Shown here: positions 1 to 8,834 of the stretch, one piece after another | Position numbering within the stretch: the stretch's first letter is position 1 | Layout of the letters: each line of letters starts with the position of its first letter | From: Roseovarius sp. 217 | Lineage (GTDB): Bacteria > Pseudomonadota > Alphaproteobacteria > Rhodobacterales > Rhodobacteraceae | NCBI RefSeq assembly: GCF_000152845.1 | Contig: NZ_CH902584.1 | Location: 3,761,562-3,825,561, forward strand | Length of the DNA stretch: 64,000 bases | Direction of reading: 5' to 3' | The notes under the pieces: generated by a model | The model's input: only the letters and a program-made list of their open reading frames with translations | What the model was told of the DNA's origin: nothing | The model's database searches: none | Translations under genes and position numbers: made by a program

Positions 1-603
1 ATCCTCGGGCGTGTTGACGTTGAAAAAGGGATCAAGGGCGTCGTCGAACACCGCCTCGCGCCCGTGGTGTTTGTCGGTCCAGATCACGACCTTGCGCAAC
101 CCGTCCAAGAGCGCCGCGCGCAGGTCGTGGCGTAGCGCCGTGGGCCAGAGGCCGAAGGTGGGATGTCGGATGAGGCCGCTGCCGCTCATGGATTTGGTGT
201 CCGTATCGCCGCGCGGCGTGGCGGCAAGGACGAGGGGATGCTCCATGCCCTCTGCCGTCTGTGTCAGATGCACGACCAGATCGGTCGGGAAAAACGGCGT
301 ATCGGCGGCGACGGTGACGATTGTGTCGGCCCCCTGCCCCGCTGCCCAATCGAGACCGGCCAGAACGCCCACCAGAGGTCCGGCGAAACCGGGGATGGGA
401 TCGGGCAGCACCGGCAGACCGAAGGCCTCAAAGCGGGCGGGCTCGCCATTGGCATTGAGCGCCATCGCCCCCACCTGTGGGGTGAGACGGTCGATCACAT
501 GCGCAAGGATCGGGCGCTCATCAAGCGGCAAAAGCCCCTTGTCGCCGCCCCCCATGCGCGTGGCCTGCCCGCCTGCCAGAATCACCCCGAGGGGACGGTT
601 CAT
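1..603 (-). CDS. mobA: Molybdenum cofactor guanylyltransferase MobA (3' end beyond window)
   Basis: MobA transfers GMP from GTP to molybdopterin to make the guanine dinucleotide cofactor used by DMSO-reductase-family enzymes such as formate dehydrogenase. Translation from 603 gives 201 codons with the N-terminal nucleotide-binding motif LAGGQATRMGGGDKG and a near-terminal FNVNTPED, the usual end region of MobA, so only a few residues should be missing past the left edge. The start ATG overlaps the fdhD stop as ATGA, so the two genes are translationally coupled. Both serve molybdoenzyme maturation, which supports the call. Confidence 0.93.
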   Translation of the reverse strand, partial: MNRPLGVILAGGQATRMGGGDKGLLPLDERPILAHVIDRLTPQVGAMALNANGEPARFEAFGLPVLPDPIPGFAGPLVGVLAGLDWAAGQGADTIVTVAADTPFFPTDLVVHLTQTAEGMEHPLVLAATPRGDTDTKSMSGSGLIRHPTFGLWPTALRHDLRAALLDGLRKVVIWTDKHHGREAVFDDALDPFFNVNTPED

Positions 604-1490
604 ACGTCTGCCCCTTTGCGGCGGTGTTTCTTGTCCTCATCCCCTACGCTGTCGGGGTCTGCATCGCGCAAGAGGCGGTCATCCCCCGCAAGACAGACAA
701 ACCGCTTGCCGCGCATCCGGCCTATCAGCGTCAATCCCACTTGGCGTGCAATCTCGACCCCCCAAGCGGTAAAACCAGAGCGCGAGGCGAGCACCGGAAT
801 CCCCATCATCGCGGTCTTGATTACCATTTCCGAGGTCAGACGCCCGGTGGTGTAGAGGAGTTTATCGCCCGCCTCGACACCCTCGCTCAGCATCCAGCCC
901 GCGATCTTGTCCACAGCGTTGTGGCGGCCGACATCCTCCATATAGACCAGCGGGCGGTTGCCCTGACAGAGCACGGTGCCGTGAATCGCCCCCGCCTCCA
1001 GGTAAAGCGAGGGGGTGCGGTTGATCACGCTGGCTAAGGCATAGAGATCGGAGGTCTTGACTGTCACGGCAGGCAGGGTCACGCCCTCGAGCCCCTCCAT
1101 CATATCGCCAAAGACCGTGCCTACGGCGCAGCCGCTGGTGCGGGTCTTCTTCTTGAGCTTTTCCTCATAGTTGGTCTGGCCATCGGTGCGCACGACCACA
1201 GTTTCCAACTCTTCATCATAGTCCACGCCCAAGACCGTTTCTTGCGGTCCGAGCATGCCCTGATTGCGCAGGAAGCCAAGCGCCAGATATTCGGGATAAT
1301 CGCCAATCGTCATGGCGGTCACGATTTCCTGCGCGTTGAGGAAAATCGTGAGCGGGCGTTCCTCGACCACCGAGATTTGCGTGCGGTTGCCGTCATGATC
1401 CATGCCCTCGACCGAACGGGTCAGACGGGGGGCTGCGGGATCGGGCGCGATGAGATAAGACAGGAGGTCGTCGGTGGTGGCCAATTGCAT
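600..1490 (-). CDS. fdhD: Formate dehydrogenase accessory sulfurtransferase FdhD
   Basis: FdhD passes sulfur from IscS to the molybdenum cofactor before its insertion into formate dehydrogenase. The 296-residue product has the FdhD core (GRLTSEM, EDVGRHNAVDKI). The cysteine loop reads TSGCAVGT: Cys121 matches the functional first Cys of E. coli FdhD, but the second Cys of the CxxC is Gly. The ATG at 1490 directly abuts an AAGGAG, so the TTG two codons later (1484), at 6-nt spacing, is an alternative start. A longer reading frame to 1736 would overlap divergent azlC and is not favoured. mobA follows with an ATGA overlap. Confidence 0.9.
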   Translation of the reverse strand: MQLATTDDLLSYLIAPDPAAPRLTRSVEGMDHDGNRTQISVVEERPLTIFLNAQEIVTAMTIGDYPEYLALGFLRNQGMLGPQETVLGVDYDEELETVVVRTDGQTNYEEKLKKKTRTSGCAVGTVFGDMMEGLEGVTLPAVTVKTSDLYALASVINRTPSLYLEAGAIHGTVLCQGNRPLVYMEDVGRHNAVDKIAGWMLSEGVEAGDKLLYTTGRLTSEMVIKTAMMGIPVLASRSGFTAWGVEIARQVGLTLIGRMRGKRFVCLAGDDRLLRDADPDSVGDEDKKHRRKGADV

Positions 1491-1547
1491 CTCCTTCTGG
1501 CATTGGGTAGGCGGTGTCAGAGCACGGGGGCAACTTAGGGGCAAGCG

Positions 1548-2270
1548 GTGCATAGGCAAACCACCAATTCGACCTATTGGCAAGGCGTGCGCGACGGCGC
1601 GCCCTTCATTCTGGTGATTGTCCCGTTTTCGCTGCTCTTTGGCGTGGTGGCGACAGAAGCCGGGCTGAACGTGTTTGAAACGCTCAGCTTTTCGGTTCTG
1701 GTGATCGCCGGGGCGGCGCAATTCACGGCGCTGCAACTGCTCAGCGATGGCGCGCCCACGGCGATTGCGCTTATTTCAGCCTTGGCGGTCAATCTGCGGA
1801 TGGCGATGTATTCGGCCTCGCTCACGCCCTATATCGGCGGGGCGAGTTTGGGACAGCGGGCGCTGGCCGCCTATTTCACGGTAGATCAGAGCTATGCCTG
1901 TGCGATTGTCAAATTCGAGCAGAACCCCGATTGGACAGTGCCGCAGCGGTTGGGGTATTTCTTTGGGGTGGTCACGCCGATCTGTCCGCTCTGGTATATC
2001 TTTACGCTGGTGGGGGCGCTGGTGGGCACCTCGATTCCCGAGGGGTTGGCGCTCGATTTTGCGCTGCCGATCACGTTTCTTGCGATGATTGCGCCGATGC
2101 TGCGCACGCAGGCGCATCTGGCGGCGGCGTTTGTGTCTGTGACCTTGGCGCTAATCTTTGCCTTCCTGCCCTATAACCTCGGGCTGCTGGTCGCGGGCCT
2201 TGCGGGCATGATGACTGGCGCGCAGGTCGAGCTGATGCTTGAGCGGCGCAAGGAGGCGCGTTTGCCATGA
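1548..2270 (+). CDS. azlC: AzlC family branched-chain amino acid exporter, large subunit
   Basis: A 240-residue integral membrane protein of the AzlC family, which with AzlD forms a LIV-E type exporter of branched-chain amino acids and analogues. Several hydrophobic segments are evident, with family-typical stretches GAAQFTALQLL and NLRMAMYSASLTPYI. It begins at GTG 1548 and is divergent from fdhD, leaving 57 nt for two promoters. azlD follows with an ATGA overlap, the standard pairing. Substrate is inferred from the family only. Confidence 0.88.
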   Translation: MHRQTTNSTYWQGVRDGAPFILVIVPFSLLFGVVATEAGLNVFETLSFSVLVIAGAAQFTALQLLSDGAPTAIALISALAVNLRMAMYSASLTPYIGGASLGQRALAAYFTVDQSYACAIVKFEQNPDWTVPQRLGYFFGVVTPICPLWYIFTLVGALVGTSIPEGLALDFALPITFLAMIAPMLRTQAHLAAAFVSVTLALIFAFLPYNLGLLVAGLAGMMTGAQVELMLERRKEARLP

Positions 2271-2599
2271 TCGACAAGACAAGCCTCTGGATCGTGATTG
2301 TGTTGCTCGGACTCGGTAGTTTTGGGCTGCGGTTTGTGTTTACCGGGCTGATCGGCGACCGGCCCCTGCCCGCGTGGCTGTTGAGGCATCTGCGCTATAC
2401 GGCGGTCGCGGTCCTGCCCGGATTGGTGGCACCTTTGGTGGTCTGGCCAGCAGCCACGGGCGGCACGCTGGATGCGCCGCGCATGGCGGCGGCGGCGGTG
2501 ACGTTGATTGCGGGCTATGTGCTGCGCAATGTGATCGTGGCGATTCTTCTGGGTGCCGTGACGCTCTATGGCGGGCTGGCGCTGATGGGGCAGATCTGA
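2267..2599 (+). CDS. azlD: AzlD family transporter small subunit
   Basis: A 110-residue hydrophobic protein with about four membrane segments and the AzlD pattern (RFVFTGL near the N terminus, LRYTAVAVLPGLVAP in the middle). It is the small partner of AzlC. The start overlaps the azlC stop by 4 nt, and it ends 10 nt before the convergent idi stop with no clear terminator between them. Confidence 0.87.
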   Translation: MIDKTSLWIVIVLLGLGSFGLRFVFTGLIGDRPLPAWLLRHLRYTAVAVLPGLVAPLVVWPAATGGTLDAPRMAAAAVTLIAGYVLRNVIVAILLGAVTLYGGLALMGQI

Positions 2600-2609
2600 A
2601 GCGGCGACG

Positions 2610-3125
2610 TCAGGCGAAGATTTGCGCTGCATGCTCGGCCATGTAAATGCGCAACCACGGCGTATAGCGGGTGGGATGCATGCGGATCGCGGCATAGAGC
2701 GCGTTGAGCGAAATCCAGCGGGTGTCCATCACCTCTTCGGGATTCGGCGACAGGGCGCAGCGCGCAGGCAGGCGACACATGAACATATCCACGACCTCAT
2801 GCTCGGTCAGCCCGCCGCCGACATCGGCGCGGTACTCGACCTGATCACGGTGGGTTAGGGTGAGGCCGGTGATGCCCAATTCCTCGGACAGCCTGCGATG
2901 CGCGCAGGCGAGCGGGTCTTCGCCCCAATGCGGATGCGTGCAACAGGTGTTGGCCCAGAGGCCGGGGGTATGATATTTTTCCAAGGCGCGACGCTGGATC
3001 AAGAGATCCTCGCCCGCCATGACAAAGACCGACACCGCCTTGTGCCGCAAGCCGCGTTGATGCGCCTCGAGCTTATCGACAGCAACAAGATCGCCGCCGA
3101 TCCATGTGGGGATGAGCGCGGTCAT
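2610..3125 (-). CDS. idi: Isopentenyl-diphosphate delta-isomerase, type I
   Basis: Interconverts IPP and DMAPP, balancing precursors for carotenoids and the bacteriochlorophyll tail. The 171-residue Nudix-fold protein shows the type I signatures: RGLRHKAVSVFV around residues 24-35, WANTCCTHP (57-65) with the catalytic Cys, RRLSEELG (77-84) as the Nudix metal site, and EHEVVDMF (108-115) with the catalytic Glu. The start overlaps the bchP stop as ATGA. It is the last gene of bchG-PucC-like-bchP-idi, corresponding to orf176/177 of the Rhodobacter cluster. Confidence 0.96.
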   Translation of the reverse strand: MTALIPTWIGGDLVAVDKLEAHQRGLRHKAVSVFVMAGEDLLIQRRALEKYHTPGLWANTCCTHPHWGEDPLACAHRRLSEELGITGLTLTHRDQVEYRADVGGGLTEHEVVDMFMCRLPARCALSPNPEEVMDTRWISLNALYAAIRMHPTRYTPWLRIYMAEHAAQIFA

Positions 3126-4306
3126 ACGCGGGTGGCGGAGACCAGCCGCGTCAGATGGGCGAGGTTCTTCAACCCGATCTTGAGATGCGCCATCGGTCGC
3201 GCCCGCACCAGTTTCTTGTTCATATAGGCCTCGAATGTCAGCCGCTGCACATCGACGTCATGGCAGAGCGAGACAAACCGCTCGCGTCGCTCGTCGGACT
3301 TATAATAGGCATTCTGCATCGAGGCCAGAACCCGGAACACGGTTTTATGGTCGCGCATGAAGAGTTGACGGGCAAGTTTTAGATCGCGTGTGCGACCGGA
3401 GGCGAGGCAGGCGCTGGCGGCTGTCGCGGCAACCCGGCCTCCCACCATGGCGTAGTAGATGCCCTCGCCCGAGGACGGAGCGACGACACCCGCGGCGTCG
3501 CCTGCCAACACGACGTCACGGCCATTGTCCCAGCAGTCCATCGGTTTGAGGGGAATCGGTGCACCCTCGCGTCGGAGGGTCGGGCAATCGGTCAGGCCGG
3601 AGGCCGCACGCAGATCGGCGGTGGCCTGTTTGAGATCCACGCCCTTGACCATTGAGCCCATGCCGACGCTGGCGGATTTGCCATGCGGAAAGACCCAGCC
3701 GTAGAAATCCGGCGAAATCGCCCCGTCATAGATCACATCACAGCGTTTTGGGTCATAGGTCGCTGTCGCGGCCGGGGCCTCGATGATCTCGTGATAGGCG
3801 ATCACATAGGGGATCTTGTCGCCGCCCGGCACCTCGGCACGGGCCACGTTGGAGCGCGCACCATCCGCGCCTATGATCAGGCGGGTGGGCAATGAGCGCT
3901 CTTCGCCTGTGGCCTTGTCACGGTAAATCACGGCAGGGGTGGTGCCTGTGCGGTCAATGCGCAGATAGGTGCCAGTGGCGCGGATTGCCCCGGCCTGTGC
4001 GGCGCGGACGCGCAGAAATTCGTCGAACTCTTCGCGATCCACCATGCCGACAAAGCCGTTCTCGATGGGAATATCGACATGCCGCCCGGTGGGTGAGATC
4101 ATGCGAGCGGTGGTGATCTTGGCGACGATCTGATCGTCGGGCAGGTGGAAATCGGCAATGAGGCGCGGGGGAATTGCGCCGCCGCAGGGCTTGATCCGTC
4201 CGGCGCGATCCAAGAGCGCCACCTTATGCCCCGAGCGGGCCAGATCCTCGGCCGCTGTTGCCCCTGATGGCCCGCCCCCGATTACGACGACATCAAACAT
4301 GGTCAT
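3122..4306 (-). CDS. bchP: Geranylgeranyl diphosphate/bacteriochlorophyll reductase BchP
   Basis: Reduces the geranylgeranyl tail of bacteriochlorophyll to phytyl in three steps, using FAD and a reductant. The 394-residue protein opens with a Rossmann FAD motif (IGGGPSG, residues 9-15) and has the second flavin motif IIGADGARSNVAR and the GDAAGVV segment near residue 270, all typical of the geranylgeranyl reductase family. It is ATGA-coupled to the PucC-like gene upstream and to idi downstream, the conserved gene order. Confidence 0.96.
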   Translation of the reverse strand: MTMFDVVVIGGGPSGATAAEDLARSGHKVALLDRAGRIKPCGGAIPPRLIADFHLPDDQIVAKITTARMISPTGRHVDIPIENGFVGMVDREEFDEFLRVRAAQAGAIRATGTYLRIDRTGTTPAVIYRDKATGEERSLPTRLIIGADGARSNVARAEVPGGDKIPYVIAYHEIIEAPAATATYDPKRCDVIYDGAISPDFYGWVFPHGKSASVGMGSMVKGVDLKQATADLRAASGLTDCPTLRREGAPIPLKPMDCWDNGRDVVLAGDAAGVVAPSSGEGIYYAMVGGRVAATAASACLASGRTRDLKLARQLFMRDHKTVFRVLASMQNAYYKSDERRERFVSLCHDVDVQRLTFEAYMNKKLVRARPMAHLKIGLKNLAHLTRLVSATRV

Positions 4307-5595
4307 TCCCCCGGAACAAGTGTCGCGCCCCGGTCGCGACCGTGATCAATCACCCTGAGCGCGAGCAGCGCCGAGAGCACGAAAAGGCCGGCTTCAAAGA
4401 GAAAGACCGAGCCAAAGGCTGTTGCATCCGTATTCGAGAGCGCCCGCATGATATCGACGAGAGCGGCGCCAGAGAGGCCGCCAAAGCCTGCGGCCATCGC
4501 CTGTGCCGCGCCCCAGAGGCCCATGCGCGTGCCTTCGCGGGCCTCGCGCCCCTGCCCGGCCAGCGCCATCATCGCGCCGATGGCGCCCACCGCGAACATT
4601 CCGTTGAAGAACCCGAGCACGACGACGATCGGGACGAGTGCCGCCGCCGCGCCCGAGGCCCCGAGCAGCGCAATGGCTGCAAGCGCCGATGCCGATCCCA
4701 GACAGCCCGCAACAACCCAATGCCGGATAGACCCGAGGCGCAGGCCGGTGGCCGCGATGCCCACCGTCAGCATGCCGAGAAAGACCCCGCCATTCTGCGC
4801 GCCAGAGAGTTGGGTGGATTGGCCGGGCGTGAAGCTGAAGACGAGACCGGCATAGGGTTCAAGGATAAGTTCCTGCATGAAATAGGCAGTCATCGACAGA
4901 AAAACAAAGATCGTGAAATGCCGCGCCTCGCGCTCACCCCAGATCTCGGCCAGCCCCTCGCGAAAGCGCAGGGGGGCATCGGCGCGGGCGGGCTGAACGC
5001 CGACACGCGCCTCAATGCCGTGGATGGCCAGTGCTGTCAGCACGACCGCGCCGACCGCGACGACGCCGACGATTTCGAGCAGCAACGCAGGGCTGTAAGG
5101 GTCCAGAAACCCGCCAACAACGGTCGCGGTCACCGCGATGCCGCCGATCATCATGAGCCAGGTGATCGTGGCCGCTGCCGCCCGGCGACGTGGGGCCGTG
5201 GCCGTGGCCAAGAGCGCCAGAAGCGAGGTGCCAGAGGCCCCGACCCCCACCCCGATCAGCGCATAGGCAAGGATTGAGAGGGCGAGGCCAAGCGCGAAAT
5301 GCGACTCCATCACCACGACGCCAAAGGCCGCAAGATAGCCGCCCGAGGCCAGCACCGCCATGCCGCCAATGATCCAGCGGGTGCGATGACCGCTGGTGTC
5401 GGAGAGATAGCCCCAATTGGGCCGTGTGATCTGAATCCCGTAATGCAGCGCCACCAAGAGGCCGGGCAGAACGGCGGGCAGCGCCAATTCCACCACCATC
5501 AGGCGGTTGAGCGTCGAGGTGGTCAGCACCACGACCGCGCCAAGGCACATCTGCACCAGACCCATGCGAAAGATTTGCAGCCAGTTCAGTGTCAT
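4303..5595 (-). CDS. PucC/BCD family major facilitator (orf428/bch2 homologue)
   Basis: A 430-residue membrane protein with about 12 hydrophobic helices, in the bacteriochlorophyll delivery (BCD/PucC) branch of the major facilitator superfamily. Family signs are the N-terminal GAVVVLTTSTLNRLMVVELALPA pattern and RTRWIIGGMAVLA. Position between bchG and bchP identifies it as the counterpart of Rhodobacter orf428. Relatives (LhaA, PucC) assist light-harvesting complex assembly; a role in handling newly phytylated pigment is inferred from its place between the two tail-forming enzymes. Both ends overlap neighbours by ATGA. Confidence 0.92.
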   Translation of the reverse strand: MTLNWLQIFRMGLVQMCLGAVVVLTTSTLNRLMVVELALPAVLPGLLVALHYGIQITRPNWGYLSDTSGHRTRWIIGGMAVLASGGYLAAFGVVVMESHFALGLALSILAYALIGVGVGASGTSLLALLATATAPRRRAAAATITWLMMIGGIAVTATVVGGFLDPYSPALLLEIVGVVAVGAVVLTALAIHGIEARVGVQPARADAPLRFREGLAEIWGEREARHFTIFVFLSMTAYFMQELILEPYAGLVFSFTPGQSTQLSGAQNGGVFLGMLTVGIAATGLRLGSIRHWVVAGCLGSASALAAIALLGASGAAAALVPIVVVLGFFNGMFAVGAIGAMMALAGQGREAREGTRMGLWGAAQAMAAGFGGLSGAALVDIMRALSNTDATAFGSVFLFEAGLFVLSALLALRVIDHGRDRGATLVPGE

Positions 5596-6503
5596 CCTGC
5601 CCCTCCGACGATGCGGACGGCAAAGGCGGCGATCATCATGCCCGTGACATATGCGGTCACGCCCGTGCCGTTATACCAAGGGGCGCGGCCCTTGGGATCA
5701 GAGAGCAGAATACGCATCGCCCAGAACTGACCAAGGACAAGTATGCCGATTGCGGCGGCATGCCACGGGCGGTCCCATGCGAGCAGCAGGCCGATCACGG
5801 CCAGTTGTGGCAGGGCCATGACGATGCAGGCGACGCGCGCCGCGCGCTCTGGTCCGAGCGTGACCGGCAAGGAATTGACGCCGGTCTGGCGGTCGCCCTC
5901 CAATGCCTTGAAATCATTGAGGGTCATGATGCCATGCGCGCCGATGGCATAGAGAGCGGCGATCAGGATGACCGGTGCGCTCGGAGCGCCAGCGGCCAGA
6001 ACAGCCGCGCCCGTGAACCATGGCAGGCCCTCATAGCACAGCCCGACAAGGCCCGGCCCCCAGAGACCCGATCGCTTGAGGCGCACCGGCTCTGCCGAAT
6101 AGGCCCAGGCGGCGAGCACTCCGAACACGGTTGCACCAAAGCCCCAAGGGCCAAGAAATGCCCCCATGATCAGCGCCAAGACCGACATGGCGAGCGCCAC
6201 CCAGAGACCCCAGCGACCCGGCACGCGACCTGAGGGAATCGGGCGATGTGGTTCGTTGATCGCGTCGACATGGCGGTCACACCAGTCATTCGCGGCCTGA
6301 CTCATGCCGCAGACCACTGGCCCCGCCAGCACCATGCCAAGCACCACCAGCCCCCAATTGCTCAGGGGGGATACGCCTGAGGATATCACCCCGCAGAGGT
6401 AGGCCCAGATCGGCGGAAACCATGTGATCGGCTTGATCAGGGTGAGCAGAGCCCGAGGCTCTGGCAGGCGGCGCGCAATGTGTAAGGACTCTGTGACACT
6501 CAT
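5592..6503 (-). CDS. bchG: Bacteriochlorophyll synthase BchG
   Basis: A UbiA-family membrane prenyltransferase that esterifies bacteriochlorophyllide a with geranylgeranyl diphosphate. The NDWCDRHVDAINEPHRPIPSG region carries the Asp-rich Mg-diphosphate site, followed by several membrane helices. I chose ATG 6503 because MSVTESLH...PEPRALL resembles the Rhodobacter N terminus. An in-frame ATG at 6524 would add 7 residues and has AGG four bases upstream. Two PpsR boxes (6481-6498 and 6506-6523) straddle this start, so repression here would block initiation or early elongation. It is first in bchG-PucC-like-bchP-idi. Confidence 0.95.
   Translation of the reverse strand: MSVTESLHIARRLPEPRALLTLIKPITWFPPIWAYLCGVISSGVSPLSNWGLVVLGMVLAGPVVCGMSQAANDWCDRHVDAINEPHRPIPSGRVPGRWGLWVALAMSVLALIMGAFLGPWGFGATVFGVLAAWAYSAEPVRLKRSGLWGPGLVGLCYEGLPWFTGAAVLAAGAPSAPVILIAALYAIGAHGIMTLNDFKALEGDRQTGVNSLPVTLGPERAARVACIVMALPQLAVIGLLLAWDRPWHAAAIGILVLGQFWAMRILLSDPKGRAPWYNGTGVTAYVTGMMIAAFAVRIVGGAG
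6481..6498. promoter_or_regulatory. PpsR box 1 of bchG
   Basis: TGTAAGGACTCTGTGACA fits the TGT-N12-ACA palindrome bound by PpsR/CrtJ. It lies inside the first codons of bchG and is separated by 7 nt from a second box (6506-6523), the tandem geometry known for cooperative binding. Binding is inferred from motif and context. Confidence 0.8.
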
Positions 6504-6505
6504 AT

Positions 6506-6523
6506 TGTCAATTAAACTATACA
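6506..6523. promoter_or_regulatory. PpsR box 2 of bchG
   Basis: TGTCAATTAAACTATACA, TGT-N12-ACA, immediately upstream of the preferred bchG start. It forms a tandem pair with 6481-6498. Confidence 0.82.
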
Positions 6524-6572
6524 TTCACCTGTGAGGGAAGCAGTTTCTCGGGCCAAGCGAACACAACGCGGC

Positions 6573-8003
6573 TTATTCTTCGTCCTGCGTGTTGATCAGA
6601 CCGAATTTGCGGAGCTTTACATAAAGGCTCTGACGGGAGAGCCCCAGCATTTCCGCAGCGGCCACGCGGTTGTTGTTGGTCAGACGCACGGCGGTTTCAA
6701 TGCACATCTTCTCGACCACATCCGAGGTGGCCGAAACCAATTCCTTGAGCGAGGCGGTGCCTACAAGGTCCATGACATTGCGCATCGCCTCTTCGCTGAC
6801 CACAGCAGAGGCCTCTTCGACAGTTGGCATGTCGCGCGGCGTCGTATCGCGGATGATCAGCCCGACTCCCAGATCGACATTGCGCCCGCGCAGACGTGCC
6901 GCCGAGATGTCAACCGAGGCGCGGCTGCCGACGATGCTCTGGATATGCGCGCCATAGTTGCGCATGCGCCCCGTCTTGCGGGTATTGTCGAGAATGAGTT
7001 TGAGATCGACGCTGCCGCGCGACAGGAAATCCGCCATGGACCGGCCCTGCACGTCGCGCAATTGAGCCGCATCGGACAGCACCAGAAATCCTTCGTTGGC
7101 ATCACGAATGAGACCGTTGGAATCGAGCAGCACGATGGCATCGCTGGCCGCCTCGAAGAGCGCCGTCAGCGATTGCGTGGATTCGGGGCGCGCCGCCTCT
7201 TCATCCTCGATCGGGGCCATGCGGCAGAGCATGAGAACTTCGCCCGAGGCGCGAAAGAGATCAGGGGTCAGCTGGAGCAGGCGACCATTGCGTCGGGCCA
7301 CGGCCTCGATCCCGGTGATTTCATCCGAGGCGGCGGCGGCACGCAGCTGGTCCATGAACGAGCCACGTCGCTGCCCTTCAAAGGCCTGCGCAAAGGCATT
7401 GCCGTTCAGCACGTCGCGCTTGGAGCCCAGCAGAAGCGCCGCGGCGGAATTGATATCGCGGATGCGACCCTGATCGGGGTCGATCAGCACAAGCGGAGTC
7501 TCGGACGCTTCGAGCACGACACGGTAACAGGTCTCTATGCCGCGGAATTTCTCAAGCTCGCGTTCGCGAGCCATCTGTTCGCGCACAAGCCGCTGCTGGA
7601 TTTCGGCCAAGGGCTGCATATCCCGGCCCAACAGCAGAACGCCACCGCTCTCGGGTTCGCGGTGGAGTGTGTAGCGCACCGGAAATTCCCAATTGGCATT
7701 GTCGCGGTGATTGAGTTCGATGGGGCGAGGCAAGCTGTCGGGGTCACCGCGCATGTCAGCGATGCGGGCGTCGAATTTGATCCGGCTCTCCGAGGTCAGG
7801 AAATTGCGAAAGTCGCGCCCGATCCAATGTTCAAGGCTGCCCAGTTCGGGCAAATCAGGGCTGACAGATATGGCAGTGACAACCGTCCTGTCATCGACCA
7901 TGACGGCGATGTCAGAGGCTTGTTCGATCAGGCGATCGACGCTTGACGACCCGGGCAATCCACCCGTGTGAGGCCGCTCAGTCGTCCTGTTCTGCTTCGT
8001 CAC
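6573..8003 (-). CDS. ppsR: Photosynthesis gene repressor PpsR/CrtJ
   Basis: Represses bch, crt and related genes under aerobic or light conditions by binding TGT-N12-ACA. The 476-residue protein has an N-terminal region, PAS domains across about 20-400 with a helical linker (about 130-155), and a C-terminal Fis-type HTH (about 428-470) ending AAEMLGLSRQSLYVKLRKFGL. The two redox-relevant cysteines are kept: Cys260 (VLMLCRM) between PAS domains and Cys434 (VVEKMCIETA) in the DNA-binding domain. An extra Cys159 is present. The start is GTG 8003; no ATG is available nearby in frame. ppaA lies just upstream, and ten candidate target boxes are in this window. Confidence 0.96.
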   Translation of the reverse strand: MTKQNRTTERPHTGGLPGSSSVDRLIEQASDIAVMVDDRTVVTAISVSPDLPELGSLEHWIGRDFRNFLTSESRIKFDARIADMRGDPDSLPRPIELNHRDNANWEFPVRYTLHREPESGGVLLLGRDMQPLAEIQQRLVREQMARERELEKFRGIETCYRVVLEASETPLVLIDPDQGRIRDINSAAALLLGSKRDVLNGNAFAQAFEGQRRGSFMDQLRAAAASDEITGIEAVARRNGRLLQLTPDLFRASGEVLMLCRMAPIEDEEAARPESTQSLTALFEAASDAIVLLDSNGLIRDANEGFLVLSDAAQLRDVQGRSMADFLSRGSVDLKLILDNTRKTGRMRNYGAHIQSIVGSRASVDISAARLRGRNVDLGVGLIIRDTTPRDMPTVEEASAVVSEEAMRNVMDLVGTASLKELVSATSDVVEKMCIETAVRLTNNNRVAAAEMLGLSRQSLYVKLRKFGLINTQDEE

Positions 8004-8039
8004 GCTGTCATCCCAACTCTCGCGCGCGAGGCGCGCGGA

Positions 8040-8834
8040 TTACGCATTGGCGTCGATTGATAACGGATCAACAACGGATGCAAGACCGCACAGCTCAATC
8101 GCTTCCCGTGCTGTCCGTACTGCAAAATCCGCGCCGGTCCTCTTTTCCACTTCTCTCGGCTTATCTACAAGACGCCCCCCAATGACGATTGGCGGACAAT
8201 ATTCCAGATTAGAACGTAGGTAATCTATTAGTTCTGTCAATCGTTCAAGCGTTTTCGCGCTTCCTGCGGTAATGCCCGCCATTGCAAATCGGCCCGAACC
8301 GAGAAGGTGCTGCAACTCTTGATCCTCAAGCCCGATGGCCATGTGAACCCAGATGCCATGCCGCCGGAATTGATCCGCTGCGACAAATGCGCCGATGGAG
8401 TGGTCCTCGAACGTCGGCACGATCATCAGGACCGATTGGCCCAAGGGAATGCTGCGATCCATCCAGCCACCGAGATCCGCCGCGTCGCGCGACCGAAACA
8501 GCGCCTGAAGGCGCGCCGCCCCCACGGTGACATCGACAAAGCTGGCCTTGTCCTGCACCCACATTTCGCCGAGAAAGCGCGCCGCGTCCGGCACGTAACT
8601 GTGATATATCTCATTCGACGGGATGCCATTGGCCACCATCGACGCGACTACGCGCTGATGTGCGGCCTCGGATTCATCTGTCAGCGCGGCACAGAGTCTG
8701 GCAATCCACTCGCTCCGGCTCTTGGGAATTTCCCCGCCCTGTTTGTCGAGCGCCACCTTGCGCAACGCGGATTCGACGAGAAACCTAATTCCAGATGCTT
8801 GCGGACCAGACCCACTATCGTCGGGTTCTCTCAT
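8040..8834 (-). CDS. ppaA: Cobalamin-binding PpsR antagonist PpaA/AerR
   Basis: An anti-repressor that relieves PpsR repression. The 264-residue protein has a helical N-terminal region and a C-terminal B12-binding Rossmann-like domain. The EDHSIG segment (residues 143-148) puts His145 where the AerR cobalamin-ligating His is reported, and IVIGGRLV (216-223) is the second cobalamin loop. I chose ATG 8834 because GGAGGG sits 6-9 nt upstream; a longer frame to 8957 lacks such a site and would run close to the PpsR box at 8966-8983. The gene precedes ppsR with a 36-nt gap and diverges from bchF. Confidence 0.93.
   Translation of the reverse strand: MREPDDSGSGPQASGIRFLVESALRKVALDKQGGEIPKSRSEWIARLCAALTDESEAAHQRVVASMVANGIPSNEIYHSYVPDAARFLGEMWVQDKASFVDVTVGAARLQALFRSRDAADLGGWMDRSIPLGQSVLMIVPTFEDHSIGAFVAADQFRRHGIWVHMAIGLEDQELQHLLGSGRFAMAGITAGSAKTLERLTELIDYLRSNLEYCPPIVIGGRLVDKPREVEKRTGADFAVRTAREAIELCGLASVVDPLSIDANA

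Noticed and set aside
4258..5277. A 339-codon plus-strand open frame over the PucC-like gene.
   Set aside because: Composition is that of an antisense shadow, and the minus-strand gene has a clear family and coupling.
6531..7946. A 471-codon plus-strand open frame opposite ppsR.
   Set aside because: Shadow of ppsR; no family features, and it would have to share the region with the bchG operator.
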